From Macrophomina tecta (taxonomy: Eukaryota; Ascomycota; Dothideomycetes; Botryosphaeriales; Botryosphaeriaceae), in assembly GCA_024180945.1 (NCBI GenBank), contig JAKSGN010000033.1, forward strand, positions 1,736,001-1,800,000: 64,000 nt of DNA, given 5' to 3'. Below, piece by piece: positions 55,176 through 64,000 of the stretch. Within the stretch, counting starts at the first letter, position 1. Every line of letters begins with the position of its first letter. The notes under the pieces were generated by a model. That model did no database searches, was not told the DNA's origin, and saw nothing but the letters and a program-made list of their open reading frames with translations. The position numbers and the translations under genes are program-made.

Positions 55176-56327
55176 TCAACCGTCATCATCGTCAACTTCG
55201 TCCTCGACATCGTCCTCGCTGTTTTCGTCGCCGCTAGTGCCAGGCTGTTGTACCGGAAGGTTACCGGTCCTCGCTTTCTTGATCGTTGGGGTCGACTGAG
55301 CATTCGGACCAACTTTTCGCTTAGCCGAGCCAGTTTGGCCGGTCTGTAGGGATTTTGCGGGCGTACCAGCGTTTTCCTTGTCACCTCCGTCATCCGCCTC
55401 CCCATTGTTATCATTATGCTTTGCTTTTTCCATCGCAGCAACTTCGTCAGCAGTCAAAAACCGTCCTCCTGGTCCTCGAGGCCTGCGCATGGCATGGTTG
55501 TGGCGCGACTCGTGAAGGTAAGGCTTGCGACCCTTGGAAGTCAGGCGCAGAGCCTCCTCCAGCTTCTGGCGCGCCATGCGCCTCTTCAAGATGCGGTGGA
55601 ATTGTTTCGCATTGACGTAGAGCGGCGACTCCTCAGCACCGCCACCAGGCACGAGGTCTGGGGAAGATTGGTGTTGCTGGACGGCTGGGGCTTGCGGAGG
55701 GATTTGCGGAGGTGCCGAAGGCCGGGTGGCAGCCGGGTTCATGGCCTGCTGGGGCTGTTGCGGCATTGCAGGGCTGCTGATCTGCTGGCTCATGCGGCGA
55801 GGCAGAGTCTGCTGCATCTGGACCTGCGGGGGGATGGTCGGTTGGGCACTCATGCTGTTTGAGACCTGCGGCGGAGAGCGGGGGCCGCGCGGGTCTGGCT
55901 TGACTTGAGCTCCGCCTCCTATCCTGGGCGAAGCACGCGGGTCCTGGCTCAGTTGCCCTTGCATGCCGCCGTCGCCCATAGGATAGTATGGCTGGCCGGC
56001 CGCCGCGGCCGTCGCCATGGCAGCGGCTTGAGTAGGCGACATGTATTGCTGGTGCATGCCAACGCCATAGCCGCCGGACGGATATCCCATCTGTTGCACT
56101 TGGTGGCCGGCAGCATTAGATGTGCCCTGCTGCGAGTAGGGGTTCGTCTGAGAGGGAAGGATGGGCGAGGTTTGGTTGTGCTGCTGATGCATTTGCGTCT
56201 GCTGGTTCGGCGACGTTATGGCGCCCTGAGCGGCGGATTGAGACGGCGCAGAGTAGGCATTCTGCATATGCGATTGAGCGTGGTTGTGAGGGTGGTGAGG
56301 CTGCTGGTACTGCGCGTACTCCATCAT
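55176..56327 (-). CDS. HAP2: CCAAT-binding factor subunit HAP2 (HapB, NF-YA)
   Basis: A 383-residue NF-YA/HAP2 subunit of the heterotrimeric CCAAT-binding complex (with HAP3 and HAP5), which controls respiration, iron and secondary-metabolism genes in fungi. The N-terminal 220 residues are Gln/Pro/Met-rich, an activation-type region ([21 protein letters not shown]). The CBF-B core at about 236-295 is exact: [20 protein letters not shown] (subunit association), a linker, then [20 protein letters not shown] followed by GRF (DNA contact). The tail carries KRK and KKAR basic patches, likely nuclear localisation signals, and an acidic end ([10 protein letters not shown]). The frame stays open upstream without an ATG for over 80 codons. 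The ATG ATG pair at 56327/56324 gives the usual MEY start. Three CCAATCA boxes lie upstream. Confidence 0.94.
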   Translation of the reverse strand: MMEYAQYQQPHHPHNHAQSHMQNAYSAPSQSAAQGAITSPNQQTQMHQQHNQTSPILPSQTNPYSQQGTSNAAGHQVQQMGYPSGGYGVGMHQQYMSPTQAAAMATAAAAGQPYYPMGDGGMQGQLSQDPRASPRIGGGAQVKPDPRGPRSPPQVSNSMSAQPTIPPQVQMQQTLPRRMSQQISSPAMPQQPQQAMNPAATRPSAPPQIPPQAPAVQQHQSSPDLVPGGGAEESPLYVNAKQFHRILKRRMARQKLEEALRLTSKGRKPYLHESRHNHAMRRPRGPGGRFLTADEVAAMEKAKHNDNNGEADDGGDKENAGTPAKSLQTGQTGSAKRKVGPNAQSTPTIKKARTGNLPVQQPGTSGDENSEDDVEDEVDDDDG

Positions 56328-56624
56328 GAGGGCGGTTCCGAACGAGTCGGCAGCTGTGGGCGAGGCAAGCTTGCGGAAGCGCGCGTCTTTGAGGTATAAC
56401 GCGTCGGACGCGGCGCTAGCTTTTTGCTGCGGCCGTCTCGTATGTTGAGGAGCTGGTGACGGTAGGAAGTGACGGGCGGCGCAGTGGGCGCAGCGCAGCG
56501 ATTGGAGGGCGTAGGATTGCGGGTAAAGGTGCCTGGAGGCCGGGATGGCGCGACGGGAGTCGAGGCAGCGCAAATAGTGGCGAAGGAGAGGTGCTGAGAG
56601 TGGTCAGCGCGCGCTCGAGTCGGC

Positions 56625-56631
56625 CCAATCA
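56625..56631 (+). promoter_or_regulatory. CCAATCA box upstream of HAP2
   Basis: An exact CCAATCA, the preferred core of the fungal CCAAT complex, about 300 bp upstream of the HAP2 start codon. HAP2 encodes a subunit of that complex, so autoregulation is possible. Binding is not shown here. Confidence 0.4.
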
Positions 56632-57579
56632 AGGGCGGCGCGGCGAGAAGCGCGGTTCACGTACCTGTTGCGGGCGTGATGAAAGAAGCCAAAGCGTCAG
56701 TGATCTTCGACTGGCGCGCGGACCGCAGTTAGAGGTTTTGAAGAAGCCTCGATGTCCCTGTTGGGCGGCTGCTGGATATCTCGAGGGAGCCTTAGTCACG
56801 TCACGGGCAGCTATGCGTTGTCAATTGGGTGGCCACGGTCAGGATGAGGCGGATCCCGGGAGATGCGCAGGGTCAAGCTGATGACGGGCCTAAGCCGCGA
56901 CCGGAGCGCTCAACGGCCTTGGGAGTGCGGCGGTGCGGATTCGATGGATGGGCTTGGTCGGGGTCGTGTGGAGAGCGATTAAGCTCTTCCGAACAAGCTG
57001 CTAGCACGATGATATTCTGTTAGCCCGATACACGCTGTAGATTGGGAGATCAATGGGGGCGGGAGGGGTGCGAGACGGGCATGTGTTGGCGGCACCATTG
57101 GAGAGTCGATGCGCTGGCACTGCAGGAGTATGCAGGCCGCGTCGATCAAGTCCACGGCGCGAATCCACGTCTGCTGCCGATGACGTTGCTCCGGCTTACA
57201 GGCTGTGTCTGGCGCTCGAGGAGAGGTATCGAAAACACGCCGCGGGCGGCGGCACAGCGCGACAGGCAGGTGCGATTGCGGCGTAGAGGCAGGCCGAGGC
57301 GCGGCAAGCCAGCGCATGCTGGGACCGCCGGCGGCGGATGGACAGGGCCGGGTGGGGAGAGCAAAACCAAAGAGACAACTTACCAGGCTGTCGGCGACGT
57401 CGAGCGTGGGTCACGTTGACGCGAGTGAGGTGTCCAGCGGTTGGCGGGCAGGCGAGGCGCGCACGTGTAGGAGCAGGGCGGTGGTGCTCTCTGGCCGTCG
57501 CTGGCAAGTAGCGCGTGGCTCAAGCGCGTGGACGAGCGCTGCTTTGCGGGCGAGAGCGATGAAGTAGGACTGTGGAGGA

Positions 57580-57586
57580 TGATTGG
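57580..57586 (-). promoter_or_regulatory. CCAATCA motif, distal HAP2 upstream region
   Basis: An exact CCAATCA on the minus strand about 1.25 kb upstream of the HAP2 start. It is one of three in this gap; its role is unproven. Confidence 0.25.
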
Positions 57587-57750
57587 TGAAGCGCTTCAGA
57601 CGAATGAGAGGAGAAGAAGGCGGCGGAGTGCCTCTTCTACTCGCGCATTTTCTGTCTGGGCTGCGTCGGCCGCCACCGGCTCACGGCCAGATGACGGCCC
57701 CGGCCCCAAGCCCCAGCACAGTGGCTCATGCTGACGATGCCCTTGCTCCC

Positions 57751-57781
57751 ACGCCCGCCCGCCCGCCCGCCCGCCTGCCTA

Positions 57782-57817
<36 letters not shown>

Positions 57818-57826
57818 CCTGCCTGC
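57751..57826. repeat. Tetranucleotide repeat (CCCG)n then (CCTG)n
   Basis: A run of about five CCCG units passes into about twelve CCTG/CCTA/CCTC units. It is a microsatellite likely to vary in length between strains. It lies about 1.4 kb upstream of HAP2. Confidence 0.85.
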
Positions 57827-58201
57827 TCGTGCTGCAGCCAGAGGCCGCTGCCGGCTTACGGGAGGCGTGGAAGCAGTTGCCCAAATGCAGGCGTGCAGGC
57901 AGACTCACGACGCGCGGGACAGACTGGCTGCTGCCCTTCCCAGCCTGCCGCGGCGCCCCCGTCTCTCTTTTGCCGGCCGTCGGTGTGCACGCGCTCTGAC
58001 GTGTCGCGCCGTTTAAGCTCTCGCTCCCAGCCTGCCGCTCCTGGCTGCCCGCCATCCTAGCGGCGGTGCCTGCAGCAGGTGGGCGTGTCGAGGGCGGCTG
58101 CGCCGGCGGTCCAGCGCGAGATTGCTGCTCCCCAGCCCGTTTTCGCGGCCGTCACACACGCCGTCATCCTCCACGAGCGCCTCCACGCCCTCGCGCCCGT
58201 T

Positions 58202-58208
58202 GATTGGC
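58202..58208 (-). promoter_or_regulatory. CCAATCA motif between HAP2 and mL54
   Basis: An exact CCAATCA on the minus strand about 1.9 kb upstream of HAP2 and 1.3 kb upstream of mL54. It is the third copy in this gap; its role is unproven. Confidence 0.2.
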
Positions 58209-59511
58209 CCAGCCCAGGCGCTCTCTCGTTTCAGTGCGGTGAGCCGTAGCGCCCGCTGCTCGACGCGCCTGCCTGCTTGAGTGTTGCTGCTGCTTGCCGG
58301 TCCACGCAGCCCTGCCATGCCGATCGCCAGCACCCGGGCCGTGGGGGAGTTTCCATCTCGTGTCCGTCAAGCCTCCATGCGCGACAGCGCAACCGTCCTC
58401 ACGGCGCTCAATGAAACCCCAGGCCTGCGACCGGGTAGCTGGCGCGTCATGTGACCGCTGGGCGCGAGCTGACAGGCATGCGCTCGCTGTGCAACAGGAG
58501 TCGGGAAGACCTGGCCGCTCACTCCGCCGCCGTCTCAGGCCCGTCTGATCACGCCCGTCCTTTATGCATGCCGGATGGATAAAGTCAACGCCCAAGAGAG
58601 AGCAGCACTGAGGCTCGCTTTCCATGCCCGTCGATCGGTCAATGGCATGGGCATAAATAACTCATGTTACGTCGATGGATGCGGCCGTGCAAGTGCACGC
58701 GAGGAGATCGGTAGAGTGCGCGTCTACCTGAATGGCCGGTGGCGGACACAGGCGGAACCCACCCACCCGGCTCCCTCGACCCCTCACACGGTCGTTATTC
58801 TAGAAGAATACGGCAGTTCCCTCTCGCGGGTGAGTATGGCATGTCGCGCGTTGATCCGGGTGAATCAAGCCCGCGCATGCTGGAGGCTGCTCCGTATATC
58901 CGGCTCCCCAAATTAGCTGACGCGGGCAAACCCGCAGGAGGGAGATTTTCAAACAAACAGTCCGACATTACACTGCCCATGTCGCCCAACTGCTGCGTCG
59001 GAGCAGTAGCGCTGTGGCGCGCAGAAGCGGATGAAGCCGTTGTCCGCACCAGGGTAATGTTGAGATTGGTTTGTCGTCACATCGAGCAACTGGCTGCGCT
59101 CTCTCAGACCAACAAGCTGGTCACATTGGCCTCGGGCTTCACTCTCGGTTTCGGCTCACCTTCCGGGGTATCGGGCATGGATAAGGATGTGGGTAACCCG
59201 TGCCAGAGATACTGCCATGTCGCCTGCATTGCCGGGAGACCGCAATACTCATCGCCACGGCAGTTTTATAGTCCGACCTATCGAATCAGAACACTCCCGA
59301 TAGCCACGGAGTGCCTTGTTGTGTGAATGGATGCTGGCTGCCTGGATGCCGGGTTGAAGCCGAGCCCAAGAACCTGCATTTGGAGACGGGAGCAGGATAT
59401 CCCGGAAGAACAATCTGCCGGCCAGGCTTGTCTTGCCCGAATCGCCGCAAGCCTCGCATGCAGCTTTGAGAGATTGAACTCCACCAAGCTCGCATCCTCC
59501 TAGCTGCTACG

Positions 59512-60252
59512 ATGATTTGCCCGCGCTGCTTCTTCCGTGCGGGTTCGCGGGGTCTCCGCGCACCAGCTGCTGCGACCAATTCCTCCGTTCGCGCCTTCAC
59601 CACCACACGCGCCGCGTCTGCAAAAGCACCTACGACCGACGCCGCCAAATCCGCTTCGCCCAACTCGCCGGCAACCTCCACCTCGGCTGCGCAGCCATTA
59701 AGCACGCCGCTCACAGCATCGCCCTCCGTTGGGAGCGTCGGCAAGCCCAGCAAACCCTCATCTCCTCCTGTCCTTGTGCAGAGCTCTGTGCCGGCGGGTA
59801 CACCACTCAAGGGCCTCAACTTCTACAAGAACAAGACGGACCCCGTCGCCATGGAGGATTCAGAGTACCCGCCCTGGCTATGGACAGTGCTGAAACCGGA
59901 GGGCAAGAAGGAGGAGGCTGTGGAAGGCGATTTGTTCTGTAGGTCAAGCACTCGCTTCCTCTTCAATACTCACGTATCGTGATAGCTGGACTAACATCAG
60001 ACGTGGACAGCGAAATCGAAGAAGCAACGCCGTCTCGCAGCAAAACGTCTCCGCAAGCAGGCGATGCTGAATCCCGATCTGCTGGCTCCCAAGGTACCCG
60101 TTTACGAGCAGAGTGTCGACCTGCCCGCGGGAGATGGAACTGTGAAGGGCAGCCTGGAAGCGGACAAGGCGAGAGAAGATCTCACAAAAGCTATGCGTGC
60201 AAAGAGGAGAAAGCAGATCAAGGAGTCCAACTTCCTCAAGGCAATGGGCTGA
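59512..60252 (+). CDS. MRPL37: Mitochondrial large-subunit ribosomal protein mL54
   Basis: A 222-residue mitochondrial ribosomal protein of the mL54 family (yeast Mrpl37). Exons are 59512-59938 and 60011-60252; the 72-nt intron uses acceptor GGACAG, because the earlier CATCAG acceptor puts the second exon out of frame. The N-terminus is a mitochondrial presequence (Arg/Ser/Ala-rich, with RAFTTTRAASA), followed by an Ala/Ser/Pro-rich linker. The core reads LKGLNFYKNKTDPVAMEDSE, YPPWLWTVL, then after the splice GDLFSKSKKQRRLAAKRLRK. The C-terminus is a basic helix (LTKAMRAKRRKQIKESNFLK). The YPxWLW motif and the KKQRR helix are the family signature. Confidence 0.92.
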
Positions 60253-60625
60253 GCGCTGTCACAAGTATACCGGAGCTGCGTCTGCATGTATGTATATCAT
60301 CTAGACAATTGGTGGGTAGGCCGAGGGACAAGGCGCTCCGGTGCTATATATCTCTATTTCGTTTTGGCGCGATTGAATCGCATCAGTATGTGATTCCCTA
60401 AAAGTCACGGCCAGTCGTCCCATTCGACCCCGTTCGAGTTGCCGCGGTGTTCTCCACATTTCTCTTACGCAGCCCTGGCACTTGCGATCCTATCTATTCC
60501 GTAGCCTTCGATTTCTTCCCATGGCGCCAATTCCACCCGTGTTGCCACATCATAATTCATACCTGAAATTTACCGTCTCCGCAAGAATAGGTATCAGATC
60601 ACTCTAAGTGAAATGGAAGGACGGC
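60253..60625. other. Convergent intergenic region
   Basis: About 370 bp between convergent mL54 and PX-protein genes, with AT-rich patches (for example CTATATATCTC near 60,343) that suit 3'-end processing. No gene is seen. Confidence 0.4.
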
Positions 60626-63600
60626 TCATTCTGCAAGGACAGATCTGAGCATGCTGAGAAACGAAGGATGTAATTTCCTGAGCTCGGAAACCTGCGGCTT
60701 CTGCGGCTCCCCTGCCGTACTCTTCAGCTGCTCCCTTCTCCTCAGCCGGCGATTGCGCTCAGCAACGATCGGGTCTGGGTCGTCGTCGGAACCCTCCATC
60801 GAGTCTGCATCGTCATCTTCGTCTTCGATGTTGAGATCGGCAAGGTCGTCCTACAAATCGAAGGGAACGTATTAGCCAAATCAGGATGTTATTTGCCCTC
60901 TTGCTACTCGAGTGCAGTCTCCTGGCGCTGAAGATACTTACGGCGTTAAGACCGAAATCGCTGCTCCTGAACCCTCCAATTCCCATCCCTACCAGGTCTG
61001 CACCTTCATCTCCTCCCTGGGCCATCTTCCGCCTGGTTTTGTCTTGATGCCACTTCTTGCGAGCCGTCTGCCATTTGATCAGCGAGTTGATCTCCCGGAT
61101 AGCAGTTTGCTTTTCGATTGTTCCCTGTTCCAGTCCCTGTTGAAATAGGCCATTCATGTCCAATTTGCCCCCTCCAGGTGGGCCTTTCCTTAATAACTCT
61201 AGTATCCCTTCGATCCAGCCCATGAGCTGGTCGAACAACCCGTTGTCGTGAATATGGACCTCGTGAATGAACTTGTATAGATTATCCTCATGGCGAGCGC
61301 AGAGGTCAATGAAAGCTTGTACCGTCTGGTTAGGGTCGGCGGAAATGTCCGCTCTCTGCGCTGCCTCCACAGTACGGATTATGTCGTCCACAAAGACTGC
61401 AAAATCGGTGATGCTGCTGTAAACGTTGGCAGATTTATACACTCGGACAAGTGGCTCATAGAAGATAGTGAATAAATCACGGAAGAGTTGCAAGGTAGTC
61501 GGCTGTTATTTTTTCAGCACGATAGGATCGAGAAATAAGACATCTAAACTTACCTCCTCTATGATCTCGAGCATCATCTTCTTATCCCTCTGTCTGAGAC
61601 ACAGTTTCAGGAGCTGTTTGAGATGAGCAAAAAGTTCTGCCCCTTGGCGCATTTCGACGTCAACCTGAGCGCTTCATCAGCTTCCAGTGCGAATCATGTG
61701 TGATTGTTCTCGTGTCTTACATTTTCTACGGCATTGTTCCACGCCACGTACGCATTGAAGACGGTCCCGATCTGCTCTGAAGAGAGCTCCGGTTCAAAGT
61801 AATCAGAGCGGAGAATGGTGACAAGAATATCGACCTGCTCCGCATCTGCTTGCTGGCGTAGGATAGCCTTGACTTCTTGGTCAGCGTTTGTGTAGGCTTT
61901 GATCTTCTCACAAAGCACACTGTCTTTGATCCTTGTTGAACAAAGCGTATCGATGGACTTCTGAACGGCATTTATTCCGTCGTGGATGGCCATGCCGAAG
62001 ATTCTCTGCAGCAGAGACCGTGACCCAAAAGGCTGCGCCAAGAACAAATCCAAAACTCCACTCATGACAGCGGCTGGGTTTGCAATGCGGATGACATTTT
62101 TCATGACGGTGTAAGGAACCATGGAGTGGATTCTCTTCAGCTGCGCAAACAAGTCTGGAGAGTTGTCTTCGGCTAGGAAGAGATGGTAGATCGTAGCGGC
62201 AATCCTGGTACTGTCTTAGCTCCACGAATGATTTAAACAGAAGGGTACACACTCTATTCTGCACCACTCGGCAAACTTTTGGTACTCTGGTTTCAGCTCC
62301 GAGATTTTGTTCTTAACACGTATCTCCTGGAACAGATGCGACAAGCCATCTACGCTCGAAAATCAGAAATCGAGAAGAGTTGAATGCGCTGTCAAAACAC
62401 TTACTTGCTTCCACAATCTCCCTTCGGAACTTCTCCATGTGCACATCAAGCTCAGCGGCTCTTTGACGAGCAATCTCGTAGAATCTCTTCTGATCCTCGA
62501 CACGCCTTTCATCCATCTCTTTACGCCTCTCAATGTCATCCATCTCCTCTTCGTTGACAGTAGTTACATCGCGAGTGAGAAAGTCCGACATGGCCTTGGA
62601 CTGGGCAATCTGCTCATTCTTGAGAAATGTGCGAAGAAATGCTCTCAGAGATACACGCTGCTCTTCTCTATAAAGCACGTGGCGCTGTTGGTAGGCGAAG
62701 TTCTCGCCGGATGGTCTGCGTGTGGGTGAACTTGAGAGGGAAGATTTGGATGCATTGCGCCTGTGACTCCCTGGTATTGGGAGGTAACTTCGCAGGCCAC
62801 CCCCGCCACCACCACCGTTGTCAGAAGCATTCTCACTGCCGTACGGAACATGGGCAGCGTCTTGCGTAGATACAGACGACAGTGAGTCTGCATCATCGTC
62901 GTCATCTGCACCGGCACTGAGATATGAGTTCTTCTTGTTCCGTCTTGGCAGCGGAGGGAGGACTTTTCCAGGAAGCTCAAGTCTGATTCTCTTGTGCAGG
63001 TCGACAAAGTCGGACCATTTACGCCCCACGTATATCTCGGGCTCCTCATATCGTTTGACACGCAGTATATACTCCTAGCACTTAAAGTTAGAAACCTGCC
63101 CGCAAGTTCTAAATTCATCTGTCATCGACTCACAGCATGGGTATGATAGCGAACGTGACGCTTAACTGACGTCGTCCGCACTCCTGCGACGTTGACGTCC
63201 CAGCCATTGATCGGGTGGCCCTGTGGCTTGTTCGCGACCAGACCATTTTCATTTGCGCCCCTGTCTACGACCTCCATTTCGGAGAAGCGTATCCTCTCCT
63301 CGTAGCCAGATGCTGTGGGTATGCCCGAGACCATCATCAGCTCAACAAGCTTCTCAGCCTTCACGGCAAGTTTCCTTCGCTTGGTCTCTTCCAAGCGGTC
63401 TTCGGAGCCCGATATATGTTTATTTGCGAAGGATTCGAGGAACTGAATGTTGTCGCACAGAAGTCAGCGTGTGTACAACACCTATCTGGGCAAGATAGAC
63501 AGACCACTTGCAGCTTGTCCTGCCAGAATTCCTTCTCTCTAGCCTGGTCAAGGAAAGGGAAATTGCGAACATGGTGCACGAATATATATCGAAGCAGAGG

Positions 63601-64000
63601 CAATTCGGAGTCTCTAGGAGCGACCTCGCCGGCATCAGACCTGAAGGGGGCACCGAATCTCTGGAGGGCGGTGGGTGACGATAGCTCGGTGATCTCAAAC
63701 TTGGTTTGCTGGGAAATAAGCTCGCGTTTCAGATCTGCAGCGCGTTTTAGTACTGAACAGCAGCGCAGGCTAAAAGCGTGCACACACAATGCTCTTGCTT
63801 GCCCGTGAGGATAGAACCCGGCGGAGGCACTGAGTTGGTTGAAAGTTTGGACATGTAAGATGCGCCCGACCGCGCGAGTGTGAGGCGCTCCATCGGCGCA
63901 TGGTGCTCTAGCTCCTCAGGCGCTTCAAAGAAAACATCGTTGGACGTGTCGACCGTATCGGTGCGGGCAGGCTTTGGGAATTCGGCGGTGCTGTCGGTCT
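60626..64000 (-). CDS. PX/PXB/DUF3818 protein (yeast YPR097W/Lec1-like), 5' partial
   Basis: The last 965 residues of a phosphoinositide-binding PX protein related to yeast YPR097W; the 5' end lies beyond the window. Nine exons are visible: 64000-63788, 63734-63505, 63442-63134, 63074-62405, 62349-62253, 62204-61721, 61664-61554, 61502-60942 and 60850-60626. Exon 2 may end 3 nt earlier. Order: acidic linker; PXB domain (GKQEHYLKRELISQQ, ELPLLRYIFVHHVRNFPFLD, EETKRRKLAVKAEKLVEL); PX domain (EYILRVKRYEEPEIYVGRKW, FVDLHKRI, PLPRR) interrupted by a Ser/Asp/Gly-rich insert; then the long helical DUF3818 region (MVPYTVMKNVIRIANPAAVM, LLQRIFGMAIHDGINAVQ, FRDLFTIFYEPLVRVYKSAN). The tail is acidic then basic. 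The first visible intron has a perfect TACTAA branch. Such proteins link lipid binding to sterol and lipid homeostasis. Confidence 0.9.

Larger units (their letters stand above)
56328..59511. other. Long gene-poor divergent region HAP2 / mL54
   Basis: About 3.2 kb, the longest gap in the window. It is GC-rich with many overlapping chance frames, a tetranucleotide repeat at 57,751-57,826, and three CCAATCA motifs (56625-56631 on plus; 57580-57586 and 58202-58208 on minus). It probably holds an extended HAP2 5' UTR and promoter and the mL54 promoter. No gene is supported. Confidence 0.4.

Noticed and set aside
391..64000. A functional cluster of cell-cycle genes (CKS1, MPS1, RAD17, kinesin) or splicing genes (PRP16, PRP4)
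   Set aside because: These are universally conserved single-copy genes on both strands with unrelated genes between them; the co-location is most simply chance.
1..64000. Search for tRNA, rRNA, transposons, CRISPR, secondary-metabolite cluster or viral insertions
   Set aside because: No B-box plus acceptor-stem pair, no terminal repeats or transposase-like frame, no polyketide or peptide synthase, and no viral gene was recognised by eye; computational scans (tRNAscan, RepeatMasker) would be needed to exclude small or degraded copies.

Overview
The window is nuclear DNA of a filamentous ascomycete (Pezizomycotina). A Dothideomycete-like species is my best guess, but sequence reading alone cannot fix the class. 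The evidence is gene density (about one gene per 2.5-3 kb on both strands), many short spliceosomal introns (mostly 46-115 nt, GTRNGT donors, CTAAC/CTGAC-like branch sites, YAG acceptors), and gene content: a HET-domain incompatibility protein, a class I hydrophobin, a DUF3712 membrane protein, fungal kinesin-3 and HAP2/HapB. I see no prokaryotic, viral, CRISPR or recognisable transposon element and no tRNA or rRNA gene.

Layout. 0-10 kb: CKS1 (-), a Ser-rich protein with KRS repeats (-), then PWP1 (-) and PRP16 (+) fired from one short divergent promoter. 10-20 kb: a mitochondrial-type PP2C phosphatase (+), a HET-domain protein (+), a small lipocalin-like protein (+) and a DUF3712 membrane protein (-). 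20-31 kb: a GPATCH11-type G-patch protein (+), a doubtful interrupted frame (-), the divergent pair PRP4 (-)/PTC7-type PP2C (+), and the spindle-checkpoint kinase MPS1 (+). 31-42 kb: TMA22/DENR (-), then TRM5 (-) divergent from a 1610-residue UNC104-type kinesin-3 (+), then a three-exon class I hydrophobin (-). 43-53 kb: an 1806-residue coiled-coil protein whose two long open frames are joined by one intron (-), and the checkpoint clamp loader RAD17/Rad24 (+). 53-64 kb: a candidate small gene (-), the CCAAT-factor subunit HAP2 (-) behind an unusually long gene-poor upstream region, mitochondrial ribosomal protein mL54 (+), and a PX/PXB/DUF3818 lipid-binding protein (-) that runs off the right edge.

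Most genes are core eukaryotic housekeeping (cell cycle, splicing, ribosome biogenesis, translation, transport) and are not a functional cluster. The variable, lifestyle-related genes are the HET protein, hydrophobin, DUF3712 protein and the long coiled-coil protein. I did not find a convincing novel multi-gene system. The points most worth checking are the spliced 1806-residue protein, unannotated small-gene candidates near 30.9 and 53 kb, CCAATCA boxes upstream of HAP2, and the two PTC7-class phosphatases 15 kb apart. All exon boundaries were read by eye from splice consensus and frame continuity.
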